From DATARR01 sp044868005 (GTDB lineage Bacteria; Acidobacteriota; Thermoanaerobaculia; Multivoradales; UBA5704), in assembly GCA_044868005.1 (NCBI GenBank), contig JBIOVX010000163.1:43369-107368 (forward strand): 64,000 nucleotides of DNA, given 5' to 3'. The notes under the pieces were generated by a model. It was not told the DNA's origin, did not search any database, and was given only the letters and a program-made list of their open reading frames with translations. Shown piece by piece: positions 23,853 to 34,642 of the stretch; position 1 is the stretch's first letter, and each line of letters starts with the position of its first letter. Both the position numbers and the translations under genes were made by a program.

Positions 23853-24147
23853 TCCCCCCCGCCGAGGGGCGGGGTTTCCCCCTCGGAAGCGGAGAGTTCC
23901 CCCTCGTGGGGGCAGGTTTCCCCCTCGTGGGGGCAAGCCGCCCCCTCAGGGGGCCAAGTCTCCCCCTCAGGGGGCCAAGTCTCCCCCTCAGAGGGCCAAG
24001 TCTCCCCCTCAGGGGGCCAAGTCTCCCCCTCAGGGGGGCAAGTCGCCCCCTCAGGGGGGCAGCTCGCCCCCTCGTGGGGGCAGGTTGGCCCCTTGTGGGG
24101 GAGAGAGGCCCCCTCGTGGGGGGACGCCGCCCCCCGCTGGGGGAAAA
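23853..24147. repeat. 21-bp tandem repeat array of C5/G5 mini-palindromes (about 14 units)
   Basis: About fourteen units with a 21-base period; the central ones read TCTCCCCCTCAGGGGGCCAAG with few changes (units start near 23957, 23978, 23999 and 24020). Each unit holds the inverted motif CCCCCTNNGGGGG, where the centre is CA, CGT or TG. The outer units are more diverged. The period is a multiple of three and the unit has no stop in any frame, so all frames stay open; heptapeptide repeats such as SPPQGAK, SLPLRGP and GETWPPE result. No frame has a convincing ribosome site and homologue-like context, so I treat it as non-coding. Confidence 0.9.
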
Positions 24148-24244
24148 TGCCCGTTTCCTGCCCAGTTCTCCGCGCAAACACCGACAGTAAAGGGGCTTAG
24201 CCTTGCAACAGGCGCGGTCCGAAGCGTGCCTCACAGTCCCTTCC

Positions 24245-24273
24245 TTGCCGGGTTTCTTATGATACGATAGCAT
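24245..24273 (+). promoter_or_regulatory. Possible sigma-70 type promoter
   Basis: TTGCCG (24245-24250) and TAGCAT (24268-24273) are separated by 17 bases, each matching four of six consensus positions. They lie about 30 bases upstream of the beta-propeller gene start, in a locally AT-richer patch. Confidence 0.35.
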
Positions 24274-24306
24274 CTTACGATCGCAGCGACTTTCCGGGAG
24301 TACATG

Positions 24307-27300
24307 ATGTCGTCATGGAATGCTGTGCGCCGTTGGTCCTTTCTCGCTCTCGCCGTCCTGCTTCTGGCGGCCGGTAGAGCCTACGCTTTCGGCCCCGTCG
24401 AGCTGCTCTCGAAGGCGGATCCCATCCTGCCGCCGCACGCGGTGGGCACCGCCACGAACGCGTCGCTGAGCGCCGACGGGCGCTACGTCGCGTTCGAGAG
24501 CTCGGCTCCGAACCTGTTGCCGGGGGTGCACGAGGGCAACAACGGGAGCGACGTCTTCGTCTGGGACCGGCAGAACCAGACGCTGACGCTGGTGAGCCGC
24601 AGCGCTTCGTCGCCCACCCGCACGAGCAACGGCAGCTCGTCGACCCCGAAGGTCAGCGCCGACGGCAACTGGGTGGCGTTCCTCAGCTCTTCGACGGACC
24701 TCGTTGCCGGGCAGATCGACACCTCTTCCACGACCGACGTGTTCCTCTGGCAGCGGGCGACGGGCGCCATGACGCTGGTCAGCCGCGCCGCGTCGTCGCC
24801 GCTTGCCACCGGCAACTTGTTCCACTTTGCTGGGAGCATGGACCTCAGCGCGGACGGCGCCTGGGTGACCTTCTCGAGCAACTCGACAGACCTGGTGGCC
24901 GGGCAGGTCGACGCCAATGGCCTTCCCGACGTCTATCTGTTCAGTCGGGCGGCCGGGACGACGGTCCTCGTCAGTCACGCCAGCGGCTCGCCGGCCACCG
25001 CGGGAAGTGGAGACGCCAACTCTTCCCGCATCAGCGCCGACGGGAGCTACGTCGTCTTCATCAGCCAGTCCACCAACCTGGCCGCCGGCCAGTCCGACGC
25101 CAACGGCTCGTACGACGTCTTTCTCTATGACCGGGCCGCCGGCACGAACACCCTGGTGTCGCACGCGAGCGGCGCCGCGGCCATGGCGGCGAACGGCTCC
25201 TCCTCCGAGCCGGTGATCGGCGCGGACGGCCAGTGGATCGCCTACTCCAGCGCCTCGAGCAACCTCGTCGCCGGCCAGGTGAGCACGCTGGGGACCCTCA
25301 ACGTCTTCCTCTACGATCGCGCGGCGGGCCTCTCGGCGCTGCTCAGCGGCGCGAACGGCTCGGCCACGACGGCGGCCAACAACTATTCCTCCCGGCCGTC
25401 GATCAGCGCCAACGGCGCCTATGTCGCCTTCGAGAGCTATGCGACGAACCTGACCGCCGGGCAGATGGATGCCAACGGCGCCAGCGACGTCTTCCTCTTC
25501 GACCGCGCAGGCAACACCTTGACGCTCGCCTCCGGCGTGAGCGCTTCCCCCACCGCGACCGCCAACAACGGGTCGGGGTCTGCCGTCATCAGCGCCGACG
25601 GCGGCCGCGTCGCCTTCGCCAGCGCGGCCACCAACCTGGTCCCCGGCCAGAGCGACGGCAATGGGACCCAGGACATCTTTCTCTATACCCGCGCCTCCGC
25701 CATCCTGGTGCTGGTGAGCCATGGCGCGACGCCGATCCTGACCGGCAACGGGCTCTCCGAGCGCGCCGCGCTCGACGGCAACGGCGGCCACGTCGCCTTC
25801 GCCAGCGCCGCGACGGATCTGACGGGCGGCAGCGACACGAACGGCGGCTCGGACGTGTTCGTCTATACGACGGCGGACGCGAGCCTCGCGGCGCTCTCGT
25901 TGAGCCCGGCGGTCGCGTCCGCGACGGCGGACGCGCTGAGCTCGGCCTGGGGCCTCAGCGCCGACGGCCGCTACGCGGTCGTCCTCTCGACCAGCACGAA
26001 TCTGTTCCCGGGCATGACGAAGGCCGACGGCGGCGACAGCGACCTCTACCTGCGCGACCGCACCGCGGGCACGACGACGCTGATGAGCCACAACTTCGGC
26101 TCGGCGACGACGACCGGCAACCATCAATCGCAGAGTCCTTCCCTCAGCGACGACGGCGCCTACGCCGCCTACGAGAGCTATGCGAGCACGCTCGTCTCCG
26201 GGTCGGACGTGGGTCCGCCGTTCGGGGACCTCGACATCTTCCTCTTCGACCGCGCCGCGGGGACCAACACCCTGGTGAGCCACACCGATGGCGCCGCGAC
26301 CACGGCGGCCCAGGGGCCCAGCGACCATGCGAAGATCAGCGCCGGCGGCGGGTACGTCGCGTTCGCGAATCAGGGCGGCACCCTGGTTTCCGGTTTGACG
26401 GACCCCAACTCCGGCCGCGACATTTATCTCTTCAGCCGCGCCACAGGGCAGAACGTCCTGGTGAGCCGCACCAGCTCGTCGGCCACCACCGCCGGGAACG
26501 CCCCCTCCGACCTGCCCTCCATCAGCGCCGACGGCGGCTTCGTCGCCTTCTTGAGCGCGGCGTCCGACCTGGTCGCCGGGCAGGTGCAGAACAACGCGGA
26601 CTACAACGTGTTCCTCTACGACCGCGCGGCGGGAACCACGGCGCTGGTCAGCCACACGAGCTCGTCGACGACGGCGACGGGCAACGCCGGGGTGAGCATC
26701 AACTCCCTGCCGTCGCTCATCGCTCCGACAGTGAGCGCGGATGGCGCGTACGTCGTCTTCGCCAGCCCGGCGACCGATCTCATCGCCGGTCAGTTCGACG
26801 GCAACGCCGGGCTCGACGTCTTCCTCTGGGAGCGCGCCAGCGGCGCCATCACGCTGGTGAGCCACGCCAACGGCTCCGCCTTCACCACCGGGAATTCCGT
26901 CTCCGACAGCCCCGTCATCAGCGCCGACGGCCGCTACGTCGCCTACGAGAGCGCCGCGACCAACCTGGTTCCCTTCCAGACGGACGCCAACGGCGACTAC
27001 GACGTCTTCCTCTGGGACCGGGTGACCGGGATGACGGTCTTGGTGAGCCACGTCCCCGGCGCGGCGTCAGCGCTGACGGCGGGGGCGGGACGGTCCGTCG
27101 CGCCCGTCATCAGCGCCGACGGCTCGAAGATCGGGTTCGGCAGCTACAACACGAGCCTGGTGTCCGGAGAGGCCGACTACAATACCTCCGCGGACATCTT
27201 CCTCTACGATCGGCTCTCGGCGGCGAACCGCCTTCTGAGTCACGCCGACGGCTCGCCCCTGACGGCCGGCAACAACCTCTCCGGCCTCATCCTGCTGAGC

Positions 27301-27774
27301 GCCGACGGCGGCACGGCGGCATTCAGCAGCTACTCCTCGGACCTCATCGCCGCCGGCGACTACAACGCAACGGCGGACGCCTTCGTGCACGACCGCCCGC
27401 GCCTGGACTACTACACGCTCACCCCCTGCCGGCTGCTCGACACGCGGGGCGGCCCGGCGTTCGCCGCCAACGTCACCGAGATCCTGGTGCTGACGGGCGC
27501 CTGCGGCATCCCGGTCAATGCGAGCGCCGTGGCGCTGAACGTCACCGTGACGCAATCCTCCAACTTCGGCCGGCTGACGCTGTTACCGGGCGACTTCCTC
27601 CGGGATCCCACCACGAGCACGATCGAGTTCCAGGCGGGCCAGACGCGCGCCAACAACGCCATGGCTTCCCTGGCGCCGGACGGCAGCCTGGCGATCGCGC
27701 CGGTCGTCGCCGACGGCGGCACCGTGCACGTGATCCTCGACGTGGTGGGCTACTTCGTGGCGGGGACGGAGTGA
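24307..27774 (+). CDS. Large exported beta-propeller-type repeat protein (TolB/PD40-like)
   Basis: About 1155 residues. ATGs occur at 24304 and 24307; GGGAG at 24296-24300 spaces better with the second. The signal peptide (MSSWNAVRRWSFLALAVLLL) is followed by about 1000 residues of short repeats of the type ISADGRYVAF..S.ATNLV.GQ.D.NG..DVFL.DR, recurring roughly every 55-60 residues, as in WD40-like/PD40 propellers. The last about 120 residues (TPCRLLDTRGGP to VILDVVGYFV) form a different beta-domain often found at the end of large exported proteins. A surface or periplasmic scaffold is likely; the ligand is unknown. Confidence 0.85.
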   Translation: MSSWNAVRRWSFLALAVLLLAAGRAYAFGPVELLSKADPILPPHAVGTATNASLSADGRYVAFESSAPNLLPGVHEGNNGSDVFVWDRQNQTLTLVSRSASSPTRTSNGSSSTPKVSADGNWVAFLSSSTDLVAGQIDTSSTTDVFLWQRATGAMTLVSRAASSPLATGNLFHFAGSMDLSADGAWVTFSSNSTDLVAGQVDANGLPDVYLFSRAAGTTVLVSHASGSPATAGSGDANSSRISADGSYVVFISQSTNLAAGQSDANGSYDVFLYDRAAGTNTLVSHASGAAAMAANGSSSEPVIGADGQWIAYSSASSNLVAGQVSTLGTLNVFLYDRAAGLSALLSGANGSATTAANNYSSRPSISANGAYVAFESYATNLTAGQMDANGASDVFLFDRAGNTLTLASGVSASPTATANNGSGSAVISADGGRVAFASAATNLVPGQSDGNGTQDIFLYTRASAILVLVSHGATPILTGNGLSERAALDGNGGHVAFASAATDLTGGSDTNGGSDVFVYTTADASLAALSLSPAVASATADALSSAWGLSADGRYAVVLSTSTNLFPGMTKADGGDSDLYLRDRTAGTTTLMSHNFGSATTTGNHQSQSPSLSDDGAYAAYESYASTLVSGSDVGPPFGDLDIFLFDRAAGTNTLVSHTDGAATTAAQGPSDHAKISAGGGYVAFANQGGTLVSGLTDPNSGRDIYLFSRATGQNVLVSRTSSSATTAGNAPSDLPSISADGGFVAFLSAASDLVAGQVQNNADYNVFLYDRAAGTTALVSHTSSSTTATGNAGVSINSLPSLIAPTVSADGAYVVFASPATDLIAGQFDGNAGLDVFLWERASGAITLVSHANGSAFTTGNSVSDSPVISADGRYVAYESAATNLVPFQTDANGDYDVFLWDRVTGMTVLVSHVPGAASALTAGAGRSVAPVISADGSKIGFGSYNTSLVSGEADYNTSADIFLYDRLSAANRLLSHADGSPLTAGNNLSGLILLSADGGTAAFSSYSSDLIAAGDYNATADAFVHDRPRLDYYTLTPCRLLDTRGGPAFAANVTEILVLTGACGIPVNASAVALNVTVTQSSNFGRLTLLPGDFLRDPTTSTIEFQAGQTRANNAMASLAPDGSLAIAPVVADGGTVHVILDVVGYFVAGTE

Positions 27775-27793
27775 GGTGTAAAATAGCGCCAGC

Positions 27794-29608
27794 ATGAAGC
27801 GGCAGTCGGTTCCTTGCTTCGCGGCAATCGTCCTCGCGGCCCTGGTCCTGCCGGCGGTCGCGGCGCCGGCTCGGGGCCTGCCCCGCAAGGACGACTGGCT
27901 GGAGATCCGCTCGGCGAACTTCACGCTGTTCACCAACGCCGGCGAGAGCAACACGCGGCGCATCGCGGCGGACCTCGAGCGGCTGCGCGACGCCCTGGCC
28001 CAACTCGCGCCCGGCGTGACGCTGACCTCCCCCACTCCCACCTACATCTTCGTGTTCAAGGACGCCGGCTCGTTCCGGCCCTATCTGCGGACCTACGCCG
28101 GCGAGCCGCTGGAGGCCGGCGGCTACTTCCTCTCCACCGAGCTCGGCAATTACGTCGCCATCAACGGCGGCCGGCGCAGCGACGGCAGCGGCATCATCTA
28201 CCACGAGTATCTGCACTACGTGATGCGCAACCGCTACGCCAGCCTGCCGCTGTGGCTGCACGAAGGGCTGGCCGAGTACTACAGCACCTTCGAGGCCGTG
28301 GGCGACGAGGCCAAGATCGGCCTGCCCATGGTCGAGCACGTGGCCTGGCTGCGGAAGAATCCGCTGATCCCCTTGACCAGCCTGTTCACGGTGGACGAGC
28401 GGTCGAAGGAGTACAACGAGTCGGCGCGGCGCGGCGGCTTCTATGCCGAGTCCTGGGCCCTCGTCCACTACCTCGTCTCCGGCAGCCCCGAGCGCCGGCA
28501 GCAGGCGGCGGAGTACCTCCGCCTGGCGCAGGCCGGCGAGCCGCCGGACAAGATCTTCCAGCAGGCGTTCGGCGCTCCGGCCGCCCTCGAGCGCGAGCTG
28601 CGCAACTACGTGCAGAGCTACATCTTCAATTACACCCGGGTCCCCCTGCGGCCGGAGACGAACCTCGCCATGGAGGTGCGGCCGATGGCCTGGGCGGACG
28701 TGCTCTCGCGGCTGGGAGAGCTGCTCACCGACATCGACGACGAGCATCGCGCCGCGGCCGGCGAGCACTTCCGCGCCGCCCTCGCCGAGAAGCCGGAGCA
28801 TGCGCCCGCCATGGCCGGCCTCGGGCTGCTCGCCGAGCGGAGCGGCCGGGCCGAGGAAGCGCGGACCTGGTATGCGAAGGCCGCCAGGCTCGCGCCGGAC
28901 CACTTCCTCGTGCAGTACCTCTACGCCCGGAACCTGATGGCGGACCCTGCAGCGGACTCGCTGCGCCTGGCCCGCGCCGCGCTGGCGAGGACCGTCCAGC
29001 TCCGGCCGGACTACGGCGAGGCCTGGGCGCGCCTGGGCTACACCTATCAGTCCGAGGAGACGGTGCCCGCCGAAGCGGTGCAGGCGCTGGAGACCGCCCA
29101 CCGCCTGCTGCCGTCGCGCCTGGACGTCTCCCACAACCTGGCGGTCGTCTACGCGCGCATGGGCGAGCGGCGGAAGGCCGAGGAGCTGATCGAGCACGTG
29201 CTGGTGCCGGCCGGCGACGCGGAAACGGTGGCGAGCGCCCGCGAGGCCCTGCTCGACGAGGACTACCTCCGCGCCGAGCAGCTCGTCGGCGAGCAGAAGC
29301 TGGAGGAGGCGCTGCCGCTGCTGGAGCAGATCCGGGCGAAGACCACCCGGGAGGAGCGGCGTGCCGGCCTCGCCAGGAGGATGCGCGAGGTCCAGGAGAC
29401 GATCGATTTCAACCGCTTCGTGGACCGCTACAACCAGGCCGTGGCCCTGGCCAACCGGGGAGACGTCCGCGGCGCCGTCGCCATCCTCGAGCCGCTGGTG
29501 GCGGAGACCCGCAACGCCACCCAGGCCGATCAGGCCCGCCGGCTGCTCGAGCAGTTGAAGACGCCGGAAAGGAAGCGGGCGGGCTCTGGGGGGCTGACAC
29601 ACCCCTGA
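27794..29608 (+). CDS. Exported HEXXH metallopeptidase-like protein with TPR repeats
   Basis: 604 residues. A signal peptide (about 1-28) is followed by a peptidase-like domain. Its zinc motif HEYLH occurs near residue 137, with HEGLAEYY 20 residues later supplying the third ligand Glu, a gluzincin arrangement close to that of DUF1570/peptidase-MA-like proteins. From about residue 290 the protein is made of TPR helices (EHAPAMAGLGLLAERSGRAE, LRPDYGEAWARLGYTY). It probably acts in the periplasm. The 3' end runs into CTGACA microrepeats, so the exact stop may vary between strains. Confidence 0.8.
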   Translation: MKRQSVPCFAAIVLAALVLPAVAAPARGLPRKDDWLEIRSANFTLFTNAGESNTRRIAADLERLRDALAQLAPGVTLTSPTPTYIFVFKDAGSFRPYLRTYAGEPLEAGGYFLSTELGNYVAINGGRRSDGSGIIYHEYLHYVMRNRYASLPLWLHEGLAEYYSTFEAVGDEAKIGLPMVEHVAWLRKNPLIPLTSLFTVDERSKEYNESARRGGFYAESWALVHYLVSGSPERRQQAAEYLRLAQAGEPPDKIFQQAFGAPAALERELRNYVQSYIFNYTRVPLRPETNLAMEVRPMAWADVLSRLGELLTDIDDEHRAAAGEHFRAALAEKPEHAPAMAGLGLLAERSGRAEEARTWYAKAARLAPDHFLVQYLYARNLMADPAADSLRLARAALARTVQLRPDYGEAWARLGYTYQSEETVPAEAVQALETAHRLLPSRLDVSHNLAVVYARMGERRKAEELIEHVLVPAGDAETVASAREALLDEDYLRAEQLVGEQKLEEALPLLEQIRAKTTREERRAGLARRMREVQETIDFNRFVDRYNQAVALANRGDVRGAVAILEPLVAETRNATQADQARRLLEQLKTPERKRAGSGGLTHP

Positions 29609-29639
29609 CACCCCTGACACCTCTGACACACCCCTGACA
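29594..29639. repeat. CTGACA microrepeats across a stop codon
   Basis: Five CTGACA units occur at 29594, 29605, 29614, 29623 and 29634, spaced 11, 9, 9 and 11 bases in a CCC-rich context. They overlap the end of the peptidase gene. Slippage here could change the C-terminus. Confidence 0.7.
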
Positions 29640-29709
29640 GACCTCACCCGGAATCCCTCCCCGGGACCTCATCTCCTTTATTTTCTTTGATTTACTCCTC
29701 AGGCCCAGA

Positions 29710-29725
29710 TGGTACGAACCTTGCC
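29710..29725 (+). promoter_or_regulatory. Sigma-54 (-24/-12) promoter
   Basis: TGGTACGAACCTTGCC matches TGGCACR-N4-TTGC. GG (29711-29712) and GC (29723-29724) are separated by exactly 10 bases. It lies 53 bp upstream of the exported repeat-protein gene, two genes from a sigma-54 activator. Confidence 0.7.
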
Positions 29726-29777
29726 CTTCCCCGGCGGCGTGTGCAGAAACCAACAGCTTCACCCAGGGGAGGGAATC

Positions 29778-32753
29778 ATGTTCAGAAAGAACTTCGCTTC
29801 ACTCGCAGCTCTCATCCTCGCCATCGCATGGACCTGTAGCGGAAAGGCCGAAGCTCAGCTCCGCCCCTCCGCGCTCGTCCTGCTGCCCTATTTCGAAGTC
29901 GACCTGGGAAGCTCCGGCAAGACGACGATCTTCGCCGTCGGCAACGCGCTGGACCAGACCGTCGACATCCAGATCGAAGTGCGCACCAACTGGGGCGTTA
30001 CCATCCTCGGCGTGCCGGCCAAGCTGGCGGCGCACGAGGTCAAGACGTTCAACCTGCGCGACTGGATCGTGCAGGGCAAGCTGCCGGGCAAGACCTTGAA
30101 GCAGGCCGAGAAGGCTCAGCTCAAGGCCGCCCTCTCCGGCCAGAAGGCACCGGACAACCTCTACTACTCGACCACGGTGGCACCCAACCTGGCCGTCGGC
30201 TCGGTCATCATCCGGGCCGGAGGCTCCATGCCCCAGGCCCTCTGGGGTGATTTCCTGCTCGTCGATCCGGCGTTCAACATCTCGATGGGCGACGATCTGG
30301 TGAACCTCGAGCGGGCGAGCTGCGGCTCCTGGCTCTGCAACCGCCACGCTCTCCGCTTCCTCTCCGGCGCGTCGATCAACCTCGACACCGAGGTCATCAT
30401 CTGGACCGACCGCTCCGGCTCGCCGTCGAAGACCTCGTATCCGGAAAGCCAGAAGGTCGGCGCCGAGGGCATCGCCTACAACGAGGCGGGCCAGCCGATC
30501 GGCAATCCCGGCCTGCGCCTGCTGCCGCTGCAGGTCGTCTCCGTCGCCAGCCTCGGCCTGAAGGAGCCCTTCGGCTGGATCGATCTGCGGACGGAGGAGC
30601 CGACGTTCATCGGCCTCCACTTCGACACTCTGCGTAAAGACGGCGCCGCCCTGCAGGCGTACTGCCTCAAGGATGATCCGCATCCGCCCGGGTCCGGGCT
30701 CGAGCTGGTGAAGCGGACGAACGGCGAGGACGCCAACGACGGTCCGGGACCGACGATCGCCGTCGGCTCGCCGGTGGTCTGGGAGTACACCGTGCGCAAC
30801 ACCGGCGGCGTGCGCCTGACCAAGGTCAAGGTCACGGACGACGACGCCTCGCTGCAGGTGAGCTGCCCGAAGGACACGCTCGAAGCCGGCGAGACGATGT
30901 TCTGCACGGCCAAGGGCACGGCCGTCGCCTGCCAGTATCAGAACATCGGCACCGCCGTCGGCACCCAGCCGAACGGCACCTTGCTGGAAGCCGACGATCC
31001 CAGCCACTACTTCGGCGGCCAGAACGCCAGGATCGACGTCGAGCTGGCGGTGAACCAGCAGGACGCCGACCAGCCCGCCGGCGCCGCCGTCGAAGCCGGC
31101 GATCCGCTGCAGTGGACCTACCTCGTCACCAACACCGGCGACGTGCTGCTCACCGACGTCAAGGTCACGGATGACACCGGCGTCGTGCCGAGCTGCCCCA
31201 AGACCAGCCTCCGCCCCGGCGAGTCGATGACCTGCACCGCCAGCGGCACCGCCGTCGCCGGCCAGCACCGCAACGTGGGCGCCGCGGCGGCCAAGGGACC
31301 TTGCGGCGACGACGCCAAGGACAGCGATCCCACCTACTACAACGGGCTGCCCATCGAGCCTCCGCCGCCGGCCTCGATCGCCATCAAGAAGTACACCAAC
31401 GGTTACGACGCCGACACCGCTCCGGGTCCCCACATCAAGGTCGGCGAGCCGGTGCAGTGGACCTACACCGTCACCAACAACGGCGGCGTGAACCTCACCG
31501 ATGTCCAGGTCGCCGACAGCCGCGGCGTTGCCGTGAGCTGCCCGAAGACCTCGCTGCAGAAAGGTGAGGCGATGACCTGCACCGGCAGCGGCAAGGCCAC
31601 CGTCGGCCAGTACGAGAACATCGGCACCGCCACCGGCAAGTCGCCCAACGGATCCAGCGTGACGGATTCGGATCCCAGCCACTACTTCGGTCAGGACATG
31701 CCGTCGCCCTGCGGCATCAAGATCAAGAAATACACCAACGGCCAGGACGCCGACGCCGCGCCCGGACCCACCATCCCGGTCGGCAACGCCGTGCAGTGGA
31801 CCTACGTCGTCACCAACCCCGGTCAGGTGGTGCTGAGCAACGTCAAGGTCACCGACAACAAGGGCGTCGCCGTGAGCTGCCCGAAGACCTCGCTGCAGCC
31901 CGCCGAGGCGATGACCTGCACCGGCAGCGGCACCGCCACCGCCGGCCAGTACGAGAACATCGGCACCGCCGTCGGCACGCCGCCCTCGGGCCCCAACGCC
32001 ACGGATTCGGATCCCAGCCACTACTACGGCCAGGTGCTGCACGCCGACGTCAAGATCAAGAAGTACACCAACGGCCAGGACGCCGACGCCGCTCCCGGCC
32101 CCACCATCCCGGTAGGCAACGCCGTGCAGTGGACCTACACCGTCACCAACATCGGCGAGGTGGCCCTCAGCAACGTCCAAGTGACCGACAACAAGGGCGT
32201 CGCCGTGAGCTGTCCGAAGACCTCGCTGCAGGTCGGCGAGTCGATGACCTGCACCGGCAACGGCACCGCCACCGCCGGCCAGTACGAGAACATCGGCACC
32301 GTCGCCGGCACGCCGCCCAGCGGCTCCAACGTCACCGCCTCCGATCCCAGCCACTACTTCGGCCAGATCCCGACCGGCGGCGGCCAGGGCTGCACCCCGG
32401 GCTACTGGAAGAACCACACCGACTCCTGGCCGCCCACCGGCTACTCGCCGAGCCAGAAGGTGCAAAACGTCTTCGGGCAGGCCGCCGGCTATCCGTCGCT
32501 CGGCAACGCCAGCCTGCTCGACGCGCTGTCCTTCCAAGGCGGCTCCACCCTCGAAGGCGCGGCAGGCAACCTGCTCCGGGCCTCGGTGGCGGCGCTGCTC
32601 GACTCCTCGCATCCGGGCGTCGACTACCCGCGGACGCCGGCGAGCGTGATCTCCGACGTCAACGCGGCCCTCGCCAGCGGCAACCGCGACACCATCCTCG
32701 GTCTCGCTTCGCAACTGGACGCCGACAACAACCGCGGGTGCCCGCTGAACTAG
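29778..32753 (+). CDS. Exported protein with five DUF11-like repeats and a CTPGYWKNH domain
   Basis: 991 residues. The start at 29778 follows GGGGAGGG. A signal peptide (about 1-26) leads into an N-terminal beta-domain (about 30-300). Five Ig-like DUF11-type repeats of about 105 residues follow, each with Q/EWTYxVTNxG, SCPKTSL and EAMTCTGSGTA blocks and a DPSHYFG end; repeats 4 and 5 are nearly identical. The C-terminal about 120 residues begin GCTPGYWKNH, a module seen at the end of large surface proteins. Probably cell-surface or secreted and structural. It has a sigma-54 promoter upstream and an intrinsic terminator downstream. Confidence 0.85.
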   Translation: MFRKNFASLAALILAIAWTCSGKAEAQLRPSALVLLPYFEVDLGSSGKTTIFAVGNALDQTVDIQIEVRTNWGVTILGVPAKLAAHEVKTFNLRDWIVQGKLPGKTLKQAEKAQLKAALSGQKAPDNLYYSTTVAPNLAVGSVIIRAGGSMPQALWGDFLLVDPAFNISMGDDLVNLERASCGSWLCNRHALRFLSGASINLDTEVIIWTDRSGSPSKTSYPESQKVGAEGIAYNEAGQPIGNPGLRLLPLQVVSVASLGLKEPFGWIDLRTEEPTFIGLHFDTLRKDGAALQAYCLKDDPHPPGSGLELVKRTNGEDANDGPGPTIAVGSPVVWEYTVRNTGGVRLTKVKVTDDDASLQVSCPKDTLEAGETMFCTAKGTAVACQYQNIGTAVGTQPNGTLLEADDPSHYFGGQNARIDVELAVNQQDADQPAGAAVEAGDPLQWTYLVTNTGDVLLTDVKVTDDTGVVPSCPKTSLRPGESMTCTASGTAVAGQHRNVGAAAAKGPCGDDAKDSDPTYYNGLPIEPPPPASIAIKKYTNGYDADTAPGPHIKVGEPVQWTYTVTNNGGVNLTDVQVADSRGVAVSCPKTSLQKGEAMTCTGSGKATVGQYENIGTATGKSPNGSSVTDSDPSHYFGQDMPSPCGIKIKKYTNGQDADAAPGPTIPVGNAVQWTYVVTNPGQVVLSNVKVTDNKGVAVSCPKTSLQPAEAMTCTGSGTATAGQYENIGTAVGTPPSGPNATDSDPSHYYGQVLHADVKIKKYTNGQDADAAPGPTIPVGNAVQWTYTVTNIGEVALSNVQVTDNKGVAVSCPKTSLQVGESMTCTGNGTATAGQYENIGTVAGTPPSGSNVTASDPSHYFGQIPTGGGQGCTPGYWKNHTDSWPPTGYSPSQKVQNVFGQAAGYPSLGNASLLDALSFQGGSTLEGAAGNLLRASVAALLDSSHPGVDYPRTPASVISDVNAALASGNRDTILGLASQLDADNNRGCPLN

Positions 32754-32791
32754 ATACGAACCTCAACTCCCTGTAGGCGTAACCTCCCCAC

Positions 32792-32827
32792 CTCCCCGGC
32801 GCGCCAAACGCCGGGGAGCTTTTTATT
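32792..32827 (+). terminator. Rho-independent terminator
   Basis: A perfect 10-bp stem CTCCCCGGCG / CGCCGGGGAG with a 7-base loop (CGCCAAA) is followed by CTTTTTATTT. It lies 39 bp after the stop of the repeat-protein gene. Confidence 0.93.
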
Positions 32828-32856
32828 TGTAAGAGAACCCACGGTACACTTGCGTC

Positions 32857-34488
<1,632 letters not shown>

Positions 34489-34493
34489 GCGGC

Positions 34494-34632
34494 GCCCTGC
34501 CCTCCGAAGCCCTCACCTCCCCGGCCCTCCTCTCCCAGAGGGAGAGGAGGGAGAAAGACAAAGAAAAGAATTCTTTTTCCCCTCTCTCCCCCCTGGGAGA
34601 GAGGGGTTAGGGGAGTGAGGGCTTCGCAGGGC
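34494..34632. repeat. Composite inverted-repeat element between convergent genes
   Basis: Outer arms CGAAGCCCTCAC (34505-34516) and GTGAGGGCTTCG (34615-34626) enclose two perfect hairpins: an 11-bp stem at 34526-34550 and a 12-bp stem at 34579-34606. The whole can fold as a cruciform. It probably terminates both convergent genes, and resembles the elements at 13377 and 56545. Confidence 0.85.
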
Positions 34633-34642
34633 AGACCGCCTG

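Noticed and set aside
23853..24147. CRISPR array
   Set aside because: The period is 21 bases with no unique spacers; units are simple tandem repeats.
23791..24273. Proline-rich repeat protein encoded by the 21-bp array
   Set aside because: All frames are open merely because the unit lacks stops. No frame has a good ribosome site or a non-repetitive domain.
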